DNA from: JBGSKV01 sp041740975
Lineage (GTDB): Bacteria; Bdellovibrionota_B; Oligoflexia; Oligoflexales; JALZUQ01
DNA length: 64,000 nucleotides
Direction of reading: 5' to 3'
Assembly: GCA_041740975.1 (NCBI GenBank)
Contig: JBGSKV010000117.1
Coordinates: forward strand, 62,001-126,000
This document shows, one piece after another, positions 1 through 9,006 of the stretch. The stretch's first letter is position 1. Every line of letters begins with the position of its first letter. The notes under the pieces are model-generated. The model saw only the letters and a list, made by a program, of their open reading frames with translations. It was not told the origin of the DNA and did not search any database. The translations under genes were made by a program, and so were the position numbers.

Positions 1-2
1 CA

Positions 3-1661
3 TGCGGCTCGACTATGCGTCGCATTCCCGAAGTTCTCGACTGCTGGTTTGAGTCTGGGGCCATGCCTTACGCCCAGAAGCATTATCCGTTTGAGAACCA
101 AAAAGAGTTCGCCAATCAGTTTCCGGCTGATTTTATCGCCGAGGGTCTCGATCAGACACGCGGTTGGTTTTATACATTGAGTGTTTTGTCAGAAGCTTTG
201 TTTCACAGTCCAGCATTTAAGAATGTCGTCGTTAATGGCATCATCTGTGATGATACCGGCAAAAAAATGTCGAAAAGACATCGTAACTACACGCCACCCA
301 TGGATTTGATCAATGAGTTCGGGGCCGATAGTGTGCGCCTTTACATGTTAAATTCGCCATTATTGAAAGGCGAGAACCTTATTTTTAAAACACAAGGCGT
401 CCGCGATGTGACACGGGCGGCCATCTTGCCGTTATGGAATGCGCATAGTTTTTTGACGACTTATGCGAAAGCAGATGGTTGGGTACCGGATGAAAATAGC
501 TTGAATGGAAAAATGTCCAGCCAAAATATTCTTGATCACTGGATTCTTTCCAAATTGCAGACTGTCACCAAGCAAGTGCATGTACAGATGGAAGGGTACC
601 ATCTGTATGCGGTCATTCCTGAGCTGTTGAGTTTTATTGAAGACTTAACAAACTGGTATATTCGCCTAAGTCGACGCCGTTTTTGGACCGGTGAGCCAGG
701 AGCTGGGCTAAGTGAAGACACGCGCAGTGCGTATTCCACGCTATATTTTGTTCTAGCAGAGTTTTCAAAGCTTTTTGCGCCGTTCGCGCCGTTTATCTCG
801 GATCGCATCTATCAAAATTTAACGGACAGTCTAAAAGGATCGCCGAAGTCGGTACATCTTTGTGACATGCCTGAAGTCCGACCGGAATTGGTGCAAGAAG
901 AGCTTGAAAAAAGAATGAAGCTCGTACGCACCGCCGCAGAGCTTGGCCGAAGTCTTCGGGCAAAACATCAAATCAAAACTCGTCAGCCCCTACGCGAAAT
1001 GCTTGTCATCACTCGTGACAAGTCAGGGCATGCTGCTATTTCCGAGAATCAATCTTTGATCGCATCGGAATTGAATGTCAAAACGATTGCTTTCAGTGAC
1101 AACGAACTCAAATACGTTAGCGTGCAGCTTAAGCCTAATTTGAAAACCTTGGGACGCAGGCTTGGTAAGGATTTAGCAGCGTTTCGGCAAGAACTCGATC
1201 GTCTCAACGCAGCTAACGCCGAATTGGGTCCATTGATGGCTAAGCTGGAGACGGAGGGTTCCGTTAGCATTTTGGGTCAAAGTTTTGTGGAGGAAGATTT
1301 TCTTATCGAACGCGGACCGAAGGGTGCACAGCTCATTGCAACGGAAGGTGGCGTCACTGTTCTTTTGGATACTCATCTCACCGACGACCTACTCTCGGAA
1401 GGTTTGGCTCGAGAAGTTGTCAACCGCGTGCAGAACTTTCGAAAAGATAGTGGGCTTAATGTTAGCGATCGAATTGTGCTTGGCATCGCGACGTCACCAG
1501 AACTTTCGGCAGCCATAAACGAATACAAAGATTATATTTCATCTGAGACTTTGGCAGTGGACTTGAAGCTTCAAAATCAGTTGTCCGGATTCACACATAA
1601 AACTGACTTCGACATTGATAATATGAACTGTACGATTGCGATGTCGGTGGCTAAATATTAA
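3..1661 (+). CDS. ileS: Isoleucyl-tRNA synthetase, C-terminal part (5' end outside window)
   Basis: Charges tRNA-Ile with isoleucine in the cytosol; class I synthetase. The reading frame is open from base 3, so the gene starts upstream of the window and the Rossmann half with the HIGH motif is missing here. The sequence shows the conserved DCWFESG and GLDQTRGWFYT stretches, then the class I signature KMSKR (bases 264-278), the anticodon-binding helical domain and a long C-terminal extension. The SKR/HRNY context and the C-terminal domain ending near residue 548 resemble the eukaryote-like type 2 IleRS that many Bdellovibrio-type and other bacteria carry; this subtype is an inference, because the zinc-site region cannot be judged here. 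Its stop overlaps the next gene by 26 bp. Confidence 0.95.
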   Translation, partial: CGSTMRRIPEVLDCWFESGAMPYAQKHYPFENQKEFANQFPADFIAEGLDQTRGWFYTLSVLSEALFHSPAFKNVVVNGIICDDTGKKMSKRHRNYTPPMDLINEFGADSVRLYMLNSPLLKGENLIFKTQGVRDVTRAAILPLWNAHSFLTTYAKADGWVPDENSLNGKMSSQNILDHWILSKLQTVTKQVHVQMEGYHLYAVIPELLSFIEDLTNWYIRLSRRRFWTGEPGAGLSEDTRSAYSTLYFVLAEFSKLFAPFAPFISDRIYQNLTDSLKGSPKSVHLCDMPEVRPELVQEELEKRMKLVRTAAELGRSLRAKHQIKTRQPLREMLVITRDKSGHAAISENQSLIASELNVKTIAFSDNELKYVSVQLKPNLKTLGRRLGKDLAAFRQELDRLNAANAELGPLMAKLETEGSVSILGQSFVEEDFLIERGPKGAQLIATEGGVTVLLDTHLTDDLLSEGLAREVVNRVQNFRKDSGLNVSDRIVLGIATSPELSAAINEYKDYISSETLAVDLKLQNQLSGFTHKTDFDIDNMNCTIAMSVAKY

Positions 1662-2685
1662 ATTTATCATTTTATCCATCCTCTTATTGATTTGCTCAGC
1701 GTGCTACGTGAGCAAGCAGGCTTATTATCAAGGCAAATTAATTCTCTCCCGTGAAGCTGTTGATGAGGTTCTGGCAGCTGATCGCGTTACCGAGGCCCAA
1801 AAGAAAAAACTATTATTCACAAAAGAAGTGTTGAAATTTGCAGCGGACAATGGACTTGAGTTTGGGGGATCGTATCAACATTACATACATACCGAACAAC
1901 CTGTGGTGTCGTTTCTCGTGTATGCCGCCCACAAAGATAAGCTAGAGCTGAAAAAATGGTGGTTTCCGATTGTCGGCAGTGTTCCCTATATTGGTTACTT
2001 CCATAAAGAAGACCGAGATGAAGAAGCAAAAAAATTAGAGAATGATGATTTGGATGTTTATAAAACCGGAGCCAGCGCATTTTCATTGCTCGGATGGATT
2101 TCTGATCCTATCTATACGTCCATGTTAAACTATACGGACATGGAGCTGGCGCATCTGTTGTTTCATGAGCTGACGCACAAAACGTTTTGGTCCCCTGACA
2201 AAGTAACTTTTAATGAAAATCTGGCAGAGTTTGTGGCGATACATTTGACTCAGCTTTACGTTGAAAAGCTGGGTAATAAAGCTGAGTACCAGGATTACTT
2301 AGATAAACGCGGTGACAACGTGCTTTATAGGAATTGGTTAAGTGCGCTGCGAGCAGACCTCAAAAACCTGTATCAAACAAATAAAGACCCGCGCGACATT
2401 CTGCTGAAGAAAAAAGCTGAGTTGTTTCAGCTTTATTTGTCCTCGCAAAAACTGCCAAAATTTAAAACGGACGAATTTGCTTTTGTTCCCAAAAGACAGT
2501 GGAACAATGCAAGTGTCCTTGCTGCTTCCATCTATATGCCCGACATCGAGATTTTTGAGAAAGCTTGGGAATGTTTGCAAAGACCAAAAATGGGAGCTTT
2601 CTTGATGAAACTAAAAGATGCTATAAAAATTACTGGTAATGGCCCCTCAGCTTTGGATTCATTTTGTCCTCAGCCTGTGAAGTAG
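1636..2685 (+). CDS. Putative zinc aminopeptidase-like lipoprotein (HExxH)
   Basis: 349-residue exported protein. The N-terminus has a basic start, a hydrophobic run and a possible lipobox ending at Cys (..ICSAC), so it is probably a lipoprotein, although Cys at -3 is atypical. In the middle lies FHELTH followed about 16 residues later by NENLAEF, the HExxH...E arrangement of the putative aminopeptidase family PF10023. The first in-frame start is TTG at 1636, inside the end of ileS and without a clear ribosome binding site, so translation may be coupled to ileS. The substrate is unknown. The family match rests on motif spacing and length (about 340-360 residues is usual). Confidence 0.75.
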   Translation: MRCRWLNIKFIILSILLLICSACYVSKQAYYQGKLILSREAVDEVLAADRVTEAQKKKLLFTKEVLKFAADNGLEFGGSYQHYIHTEQPVVSFLVYAAHKDKLELKKWWFPIVGSVPYIGYFHKEDRDEEAKKLENDDLDVYKTGASAFSLLGWISDPIYTSMLNYTDMELAHLLFHELTHKTFWSPDKVTFNENLAEFVAIHLTQLYVEKLGNKAEYQDYLDKRGDNVLYRNWLSALRADLKNLYQTNKDPRDILLKKKAELFQLYLSSQKLPKFKTDEFAFVPKRQWNNASVLAASIYMPDIEIFEKAWECLQRPKMGAFLMKLKDAIKITGNGPSALDSFCPQPVK

Positions 2686-2697
2686 GACGCGTTCGCT

Positions 2698-4065
2698 ATG
2701 CAGTCGCAGACACTAGATATCAATCAAGTGAGCCAAGCTTTAGAAGCGCGTGATTTTAGCTTTCTCCGAAGTGCGTTTCAGGAACTCGAAGTTGCCGATA
2801 TTGGCGAGCTGCTGACCGACTTTGAATTAGATCAAGTCGTGGTGCTGTTTCGATTGGTCGAAAAAGAGCGAAGAGCAGAGTTATTTGGCTACCTGCCTTT
2901 CGAGTTACAAGAGCAACTTCTGGATGAGCTTCCTGATGTTGTTGTCAGCTCCATCTTGAACAACATGGAAGCCGTGGACCGTACCAAGCTACTCGAAGAT
3001 CTCAATTTTCTCATTCGAGATAAGATTATAAAAAAGATGACGCAAGAAGAGCGAGTCATTGCGCGCCAACTTCTAAGTTATCCCGAAAATTCTGTCGGTC
3101 GCTTGATGAACCCAGAATTTTTGGCGTTAAGACCAGAAATGAAAGCGCATGAAGCGATCGAACATATTCGATGGCGCGGGGCGGACTATGCTGAAAGTGC
3201 TTTGCATAATATGTTCGTCATCGATGCAACCGGTCGATATTTAGGCGACGTGAGTCTGGCGCAACTGGTTTTGCAACCGCTACAGCCGATTTTTGAGTTG
3301 ATGACCCCATCGACTGCTGTTCTTCATTCTAATGCCGATAGAGAGTTTGCCGTCGACCATTTTCGTAAATACGATCGGCACTTTGCGCCTGTGGTGAATG
3401 AAAACAATGTTGTTGTGGGTATCGTCACGGCCGATGATGTCTTTGATGTCGCCGAAGAAGAAGCTACGCAAGATATTCAGCAGTTCGGCGGCCAGGCGAT
3501 TTTGGAAGAGTCTTATTTCGCAACGAGCTTAATGGAGCTTATTCGCAAACGTGGTGGTTGGTTGTGTTTGCTATTTGTCGGCGAGTTTTTCGCGACCGAT
3601 GCACTGCAAGGTTATGAAAAAACCATTGAGTCTATGAAGTATTTGGTGTTCTTTCTGCCTCTTATTATTTCTTCTGGCGGAAACTCGGGAACGCAAGCGG
3701 CTTCACTTATTATTCGTGGCTTTGCCGTTCGTGAGATGGACTTGACGGACTGGTTCCGCGTACTTCGCCGAGAGCTTGCGACTGGTATTGGCCTCGGTTT
3801 GACTTTAGGTGCAATTGGTTATTTTTTCGTAATTGCTAAGGGGCATCCGCAGGAGGCGGGCGTGATCGTTGCGACGAGTGTTTTGGGAGTTGTTATTTTC
3901 GGTGCGACGCTGGGTGCCATGATGCCATTTTTGTTGAAGAGAATGAAACTCGATCCCGCAGTCAGTTCATCGCCATTTATTGCTTGCGTTGTGGACTGCG
4001 TTGGCATCGTCATTTACTTTTCCGTTGCTGGCGCTGTCATGAATTATATCAAGTTAACGCCTTAA
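2698..4065 (+). CDS. mgtE: MgtE-type magnesium transporter
   Basis: 455-residue Mg2+ channel of the inner membrane, full length for MgtE (about 450). Residues 1-130 form the acidic superhelical N domain (repeats such as ELLTDFELDQVVVLF). A pair of CBS domains follows at about 135-260 (SVGRLMNPEF, VGIVTADDVFDVAEEE), where Mg2+ binding is known to close the pore. Five membrane helices follow from about 285, with the conserved SSGGNSGTQAASL pore segment at about 320-335. It follows the metalloprotease gene by 12 bp and precedes the lipoate ligase-like gene by 11 bp, so the three are probably co-transcribed. Confidence 0.95.
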   Translation: MQSQTLDINQVSQALEARDFSFLRSAFQELEVADIGELLTDFELDQVVVLFRLVEKERRAELFGYLPFELQEQLLDELPDVVVSSILNNMEAVDRTKLLEDLNFLIRDKIIKKMTQEERVIARQLLSYPENSVGRLMNPEFLALRPEMKAHEAIEHIRWRGADYAESALHNMFVIDATGRYLGDVSLAQLVLQPLQPIFELMTPSTAVLHSNADREFAVDHFRKYDRHFAPVVNENNVVVGIVTADDVFDVAEEEATQDIQQFGGQAILEESYFATSLMELIRKRGGWLCLLFVGEFFATDALQGYEKTIESMKYLVFFLPLIISSGGNSGTQAASLIIRGFAVREMDLTDWFRVLRRELATGIGLGLTLGAIGYFFVIAKGHPQEAGVIVATSVLGVVIFGATLGAMMPFLLKRMKLDPAVSSSPFIACVVDCVGIVIYFSVAGAVMNYIKLTP

Positions 4066-4076
4066 GGTCGCAGTCC

Positions 4077-4757
4077 ATGTGGATAGATGACAATATAATT
4101 CGCCAATGTAAAGAGGCTCTGGTCATCGATACTTGGATTCCCTCTGAACCCATCATCGTTCTCGGTCGAAGCAACGAAGCCGAGAAAGAAGTGTTTGTCG
4201 AGGGGGCCGCGCGTGACGAAGTCCAAGTCCTGCAGCGGTATGGCGGTGGTGGAACGGTCATTTTGTACCCTGGATGTGTGGTTTTAAGCATTGGTGCTTG
4301 GGTAAAGGATCGTTTTCGAAACGATTATTTTTTTAATCTACTCAATCAAACAGTCATAGGGTTGTTCGAAGTGGGATTCCCTGTTTGCCAGGATCGCCTA
4401 GGGCTGAACGGCATAAGTGATATCACTTTGGATGATAAAAAAATTGCGGGCACTTCACTTTTTCGGTCGCGCAATTATCTCTTATACCAGGCTTCCATAA
4501 TCGTCGAATTGGACCTTTCTATGATTGAAAAATATCTGCCACATCCATCTAAGGAACCAGAATATAGAGCGCAGCGCTCACATGCTGAGTTCTTAACAGG
4601 GTTGTCGGCAGCAGATAGTCAAATCACTGCCAAAAAAGTTTTGGCATTATTAGAGACTGAAGCAAAAAAGAAATTTCTCGAAAGTTTAGAAAACGATGCT
4701 ATGGACATGCAGGACTCTCAGGTTCCACACCTGTTTGGAAAAGTGGATCGGCAGTAG
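4077..4757 (+). CDS. Lipoate/octanoyl ligase-like protein (BPL_LplA_LipB family)
   Basis: 226 residues if translation starts at the ATG at 4077, 11 bp after mgtE; an upstream in-frame ATG at 3984 would lie inside mgtE and is less likely. Motifs of lipoate-protein ligases are present: RYGGGGTV (normally RRxSGGGTV), DDKKIAGTS with the catalytic-type Lys, and the late EPEYRAQRSH stretch. The protein should attach lipoate or octanoate to E2/GcvH proteins in the cytosol, or act as an octanoyltransferase. Ser in the RRxSGGG motif is replaced by Gly, and the first residues of the typical family fold look short, so the exact reaction is open. Its 3' end overlaps the convergent membrane protein gene by 59 bp. 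Confidence 0.75.
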   Translation: MWIDDNIIRQCKEALVIDTWIPSEPIIVLGRSNEAEKEVFVEGAARDEVQVLQRYGGGGTVILYPGCVVLSIGAWVKDRFRNDYFFNLLNQTVIGLFEVGFPVCQDRLGLNGISDITLDDKKIAGTSLFRSRNYLLYQASIIVELDLSMIEKYLPHPSKEPEYRAQRSHAEFLTGLSAADSQITAKKVLALLETEAKKKFLESLENDAMDMQDSQVPHLFGKVDRQ

Positions 4758-5943
4758 CGGCAGAAAATGCCATCGCGCAACTTGCCGCTGCGCCCATGTA
4801 GAACTTTCTCACTCGCCCTAACAGACCGGGGAATTTGAGTTTCTGTTTGACAAGTGCAGCGGCACCCACCGTCAGAATCCCACCATAAACAATGGGTCCG
4901 GCTGGAATTTCAATGGCCTCACAAAACTGTGCAAACCGACCGAGTAAAGTTATGGATAAAAAGGCCCACTTGTAAACCATCGCTGATTTTTCCGACAAAG
5001 GCTGCCCATCGCCGGCGTCATGAACTTTCAGTGCTTCGATCGCTAGACCCGTGCTTCCTAAAAAGAAAACCGTATCGATGCCTATGCCCTGGGTGGTTTC
5101 CCAGACCTGGGCCAAGGTTGGTTCCCAAACCTCCAGACCCGTAAAATATTTCATCGCATAAACAAAAGAAATAATCGGAATCGTGATGAGCGATCGGCGC
5201 GACTGAGTCTTCATGAAGGACGCAAGTTTATTCAACATGCCCGTGCCAAATTTTGACGGCTTATTGATGAATTTTGCAAAGGCGGGGGTGATGTGTTGCA
5301 AGCCCCCATGCATCGCGCCAATCACAATCGAAGAAATGAGAGTGAGAGAGGGAGACGCCCCCATGTATGTGAAAACATAATAGTGTGTCACACCCGATAC
5401 CACGGCTGCCGTTGTTGTCAGCCAAAAATCTAAACTAGGCGAAGAAGGATAAGCCAGGGGAGTATCGATGGGCTCAACTGCTGGAGCTTCCACAAGTGCT
5501 AGGTCGACGACCGAAAAACTTGCGGCCAAATAGGACGCCACTTGCGTCGCGGGATCAGCTTCATTTGGCGTGCCAATTGTGAAATCGCCAGGTAGTCCTA
5601 CCTGGGCGGAAGCGTTTGCCGATACAATGTGAACATCGTCTCGATTGGGAGTTTCCGTCCATCCAATGACATCAATGACGGTGTCGCTCGGTAGTTGTTG
5701 ACCTTGGTGAGTAATGATTTGGAGGGCGGTTTTAAACTGAGCAACTGAGGTAATGTGCATGGTGCGCGTGGCACCCACATGAAATTCCTCATTTTTATCT
5801 TCAGGCTTTGCGTTGAACTGGGCGTAGTGAAGTTCGGCTTCGTTGGCAGCTTCTGCTTCTGCCGCCGTTTTGGCGAACAAGTCATGCGAATGAGTAAGCG
5901 CGGCAAACAAAACTAAAAACAATCTAAAGCCGTAACTTTGCAT
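4699..5943 (-). CDS. Exported multi-pass membrane protein of unknown function
   Basis: 414 residues from the ATG at 5943, chosen because it begins directly with a signal peptide (basic, then FRLFLVLFAAL, cleaved near FAKTA). The mature N-terminal half (to about residue 170) is soluble, rich in Ala, Glu and Thr. The C-terminal half has about five hydrophobic segments (for example LISSIVIGAM, ITIPIISFVYAM, VFFLGSTGLAIEAL, VYGGILTVGAAALV). I do not recognise the family. Similar signal-peptide-plus-helices proteins are common in Bdellovibrio-like genomes. Its 3' end runs 59 bp into the lipoate ligase-like gene on the other strand. Confidence 0.7.
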   Translation of the reverse strand: MQSYGFRLFLVLFAALTHSHDLFAKTAAEAEAANEAELHYAQFNAKPEDKNEEFHVGATRTMHITSVAQFKTALQIITHQGQQLPSDTVIDVIGWTETPNRDDVHIVSANASAQVGLPGDFTIGTPNEADPATQVASYLAASFSVVDLALVEAPAVEPIDTPLAYPSSPSLDFWLTTTAAVVSGVTHYYVFTYMGASPSLTLISSIVIGAMHGGLQHITPAFAKFINKPSKFGTGMLNKLASFMKTQSRRSLITIPIISFVYAMKYFTGLEVWEPTLAQVWETTQGIGIDTVFFLGSTGLAIEALKVHDAGDGQPLSEKSAMVYKWAFLSITLLGRFAQFCEAIEIPAGPIVYGGILTVGAAALVKQKLKFPGLLGRVRKFYMGAAASCAMAFSAATADPLFQTGVEPESPACP

Positions 5944-6090
5944 GTGATGCCTTGAGTTGGTTTCGTTAAAAATCGCGGGAGCCTGTAAGGGTGGAATATA
6001 GTGGAAAAAGTGACTGGCCGACAAACCAAAAAACTTAACTCTTTGATATAGTTAGTTAAAATTTTGAGCCAAATTGAGGCAATCTCAAAC

Positions 6091-6930
6091 CTACTTTGAG
6101 GTATAGTAAAAAAACCTGAGACTTCCTTGTAAAATCAATAAGATAAGGTATGAAAGATAAAGGCTGAGCAAGTAGACCAGATTCACGTCCCATGCGCACC
6201 AGGTTAGCAACTGTCCACTGCAATCCTGCACATTTTGCCTCATGCTCAAGAAGTACATGGCGTGCGAACTAAATCCGTCGACGAGAGTTTGCGCCAGATA
6301 AAAACAACATGTCAGGCTTAATAAAGAAAAGAGCGCGCCCAAATAGGACAGGTCACGACTTCTAAAGGACAATCCCAAACAGTATCCAAAAAGCTTTCTC
6401 AAGGTGAGGTTGGGTCTCGATGCAATGACAATCGGAACCAACAGAGCTGCGGAAACAAAGATCAACATGGGAATAATCATCCAAGAACCGAGGACTGCGA
6501 GAAATCCGAAAACCGATACTACGAAAAGATCGCGAATCAGAGTTGGACGCAATGCTAGGCGGTATGCGGGCCCAATGCCAAGCCGCGGATTTGCCAGGAG
6601 TTTTTGATAGCCAAGGAGAGACCAATAAATGACGGCGACTAAAAGACAGAAAGAGAAGAGCCAGTCGCCGGCGAATCCCATGATGTGCTGGGCCAGAATA
6701 AACGGATCATGTCCGCCAGACTCACCGTGGACCCAATTTTGAATGTCGGCAACCCGCAACATGGATGCGCTCTTAGTGCCAAAAGTAAAAAGAAGATGCG
6801 GGATCACGAAGCCGATTGTCAAAAGCAAAAAACCCCTGGGCCAGGCTAGATTCTTCCATTTCGTCAAACCTTCACCAATAAGGGCGGCTAAGCTGACGAC
6901 TTTTAATGGTTTTGTATTGTTTTCGTTCAT
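6091..6930 (-). CDS. Inner-membrane protein, about six helices, function unknown
   Basis: 279-residue hydrophobic protein with about six transmembrane segments (FLLLTIGFVIPHLL near residue 35, FSFCLLVAVIYWSLL near 95, FVVSVFGFLAVLG near 140, IIPMLIFVSAALLVPIVIA near 155, LGALFSLLSLTCCFYLA near 200 and a last one near 255). The layout resembles small membrane proteins that flank glycerophosphodiesterases or DUF975-type proteins, but no motif allows a name. Start is the ATG at 6930; the GGAG sequence directly abuts it with no spacer, which is unusually close for a ribosome binding site. Confidence 0.65.
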   Translation of the reverse strand: MNENNTKPLKVVSLAALIGEGLTKWKNLAWPRGFLLLTIGFVIPHLLFTFGTKSASMLRVADIQNWVHGESGGHDPFILAQHIMGFAGDWLFSFCLLVAVIYWSLLGYQKLLANPRLGIGPAYRLALRPTLIRDLFVVSVFGFLAVLGSWMIIPMLIFVSAALLVPIVIASRPNLTLRKLFGYCLGLSFRSRDLSYLGALFSLLSLTCCFYLAQTLVDGFSSHAMYFLSMRQNVQDCSGQLLTWCAWDVNLVYLLSLYLSYLILLILQGSLRFFYYTSK

Positions 6931-7029
6931 CTCCTTAGTTTGCTAACATATATTCCTTTATAAAAAAACCTGGGAATGTCGCGGGCGATAGCATAAGAGC
7001 AGCATATATAGCGGTGGGTTACTAAGAAT

Positions 7030-7677
7030 ATGTCCGACACACTCATCATCAATGAAATTTACGGCAGCGTACAAGGCGAGTCGACTCATGCTGGTTGGCC
7101 GTGTGTATTTGTCCGTACAACAGGCTGTCCATTGCGGTGCCGCTGGTGCGACACTTCCTATGCCTTTAAGGGCGGGTCCGAACTGACGTTGGATGACATC
7201 GTTGCAAAGGTCATGAGTTTTGGTGTTCGGATGGTAGAAGTTACGGGCGGTGAACCTCTAGCCCAGCCCAACACCCCGAAGCTTATCCAAAAGCTCATTG
7301 ATAAGAATCTCAAGGTACTCATCGAAACAAGTGGTTCCGAAGACATCAGTTTGCTCCCCGTCAAAACAAATATCATTATGGATTTAAAATGTCCTGATAG
7401 TGCCATGATGCAACACAATAAATATGAAAATTTGAAATGTCTCAAAAGCACTGATGAAGTGAAGTTCGTTATCGCAAGTCGCAATGATTTTATCTGGGCC
7501 TGCGATGCTATTAAAACTTATCATTTGATGGATCGCTGTGACTTATCTTTTTCTCCGGCGTGGGGTCATGTCCATCCAAAAGATTTGGTGCAGTGGATAT
7601 TGGACGAAAGAATCACGGTAAGGCTTAATTTACAGCAACATAAATACATATGGGGCCCTCGGGCGAAGTCGGTTTGA
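7030..7677 (+). CDS. queE: 7-carboxy-7-deazaguanine synthase
   Basis: Radical SAM enzyme that converts 6-carboxytetrahydropterin to 7-carboxy-7-deazaguanine in queuosine (or 7-deazaguanine DNA) synthesis. The 215-residue protein has the QueE N-terminus INEIYGSVQGES and the cluster-binding CxxxCxxC as Cys33, Cys37 and Cys40 (CPLRCRWC), followed by TGGEPLAQ (SAM-binding GGE). Length matches the family (about 210-220). The next gene starts 5 bp after its stop. A second queuosine gene, queA, lies far away at 52.4 kb, so the pathway genes are scattered. Confidence 0.95.
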   Translation: MSDTLIINEIYGSVQGESTHAGWPCVFVRTTGCPLRCRWCDTSYAFKGGSELTLDDIVAKVMSFGVRMVEVTGGEPLAQPNTPKLIQKLIDKNLKVLIETSGSEDISLLPVKTNIIMDLKCPDSAMMQHNKYENLKCLKSTDEVKFVIASRNDFIWACDAIKTYHLMDRCDLSFSPAWGHVHPKDLVQWILDERITVRLNLQQHKYIWGPRAKSV

Positions 7678-7682
7678 TTCCC

Positions 7683-8930
7683 ATGAAAAAAAACCAAGAA
7701 TTTATGTCCAGGCTTAAACGACTCGAATGTCCGAACGCCACCTATGAATCTAAACCTCCCCTTGTTATGTCTCGAGGCCAGGGGTCTAAGGTAGTTGATG
7801 CTGAAGGCCATTCTTACATAGACCTTTGTGCGGGATTCGGTGTTTTAGCTCTCGGTCATGCCCATCCCGAAATTCAAAAAACCATTCGCCGATTTTGCGA
7901 GAAGGACGCGCCCATCACCCACGCCATGGGAGATGTTTATCCCTCCGAAGAAAAAGTCGAATTGCTCGAAAAATTAGTAGAGTTTGCTCCCAAACGTTTC
8001 ACGCACGCGGCGCTGGCGATATCCGGCGGACAAGCCGTGGAACTTGCCATGAAAACGGCAATGTTGGTTACAAAAGCAAAGGGTTTTGTAGGTTTCAATG
8101 GTGGCTATCACGGACTGGATTTGGGTTTGTTGGGATTGACAGCACGCGAGGATTTCCGGGCACCTTTTTTGGATGAAAGTTCTTTGGAGCAATTTCGTCA
8201 TGTGGATTTCGGAGCTGATTTATCTATCATCGAACAAGCCATCATTGAACTCAAGAATTCGCGTTTCGGATTTGCTGCGGTTGTTGTGGAGCCTTTGCAG
8301 GGTCGCGGCGGAATGCGTTTGGCAGAGCGTGCATGGATACATGATCTCAAAGAACTTTGCGATCAGTATGGTGGCCTTTTGATTTTTGACGAAGTTTTTA
8401 CGGGATTTGGTCGCTGCGGACGAACTTTTTTTGCCGAAGAGTGGCCATGTGATTTGATATGTGTTGGAAAAGCGTTGGGGGGCGGGATGCCTTTATCGGC
8501 ATGTCTCGGAACGAGCGAAGTTATGAACGCATGGCCGGCCAGTAGAGGTGAGGCACTTCACACCGGAACTTTTTTCGGACACCCGCTGAGTTGCGCTGTG
8601 GCGTCTCGGACTTTGCAATTGATTGTCGAGTTATCATTGGTCCAAAGATCGGAACAGTCTGGAGCTTGGCTTCGGACTCTCCTTAGCGAGACCTTACTGA
8701 GTCATCCAAATGTTAGAGAAATTCGTGGTGAAGGCTTAATGGTAGGAATTGAATTCACCCAAAAAGGCATGGCTGCCATTCTTTCCGATCGGCTTAGAAG
8801 CAGAGGCTTGATCATTTTGCCAAGTGGTGATCATTCTCAAGTTTTGAGTTTAACGCCCGCGCTGACGATTAGTCGGGAAGAACTTCGTGAAGCAGTTCAA
8901 ATGATTTCGGCGGAGCTAAAAGTACTTTAA
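7683..8930 (+). CDS. Class III PLP-dependent aminotransferase
   Basis: 415 residues from the ATG at 7683, just after queE; an earlier ATG at 7650 would overlap queE. Fold type I aminotransferase with the usual landmarks: substrate region LCAGFGVLALGHAHP, GGQAVELAMKTA (SGSEAVE-like), GYHGLDLG, the LLIFDEVFTGFGRCG Asp motif, and PLP lysine Lys263 in CVGKALGGGMP. Members include 4-aminobutyrate, acetylornithine, ornithine and diaminopimelate-pathway transaminases. The motifs do not decide the substrate, and the queE neighbour does not suggest one. SGSEAV is altered to SGGQAV, so the Glu and Ser there are changed from the common form. Confidence 0.85.
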   Translation: MKKNQEFMSRLKRLECPNATYESKPPLVMSRGQGSKVVDAEGHSYIDLCAGFGVLALGHAHPEIQKTIRRFCEKDAPITHAMGDVYPSEEKVELLEKLVEFAPKRFTHAALAISGGQAVELAMKTAMLVTKAKGFVGFNGGYHGLDLGLLGLTAREDFRAPFLDESSLEQFRHVDFGADLSIIEQAIIELKNSRFGFAAVVVEPLQGRGGMRLAERAWIHDLKELCDQYGGLLIFDEVFTGFGRCGRTFFAEEWPCDLICVGKALGGGMPLSACLGTSEVMNAWPASRGEALHTGTFFGHPLSCAVASRTLQLIVELSLVQRSEQSGAWLRTLLSETLLSHPNVREIRGEGLMVGIEFTQKGMAAILSDRLRSRGLIILPSGDHSQVLSLTPALTISREELREAVQMISAELKVL

Positions 8931-8961
8931 CGCCGCCGCGATGAATACAAATCTTTATAGA

Positions 8962-8998
8962 TTATTGAACGGCCCGCCGCTTCGCGGCCGTTCAATAA
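8962..8998. terminator. Hairpin between convergent genes
   Basis: A perfect 13-bp inverted repeat (TTATTGAACGGCC at 8962-8974 and its complement at 8986-8998) with an 11-nt G+C-rich loop lies between the stops of the aminotransferase and the convergent helical-protein gene. It lacks a long T run on either side, so it may be a weak bidirectional terminator. Confidence 0.6.
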
Positions 8999-9006
8999 AT
9001 TATAGT

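Noticed and set aside
3984..4076. Upstream ATG of the lipoate ligase-like gene
   Set aside because: It lies inside mgtE and adds a non-conserved stretch; the ATG at 4077 fits the spacing and the family.
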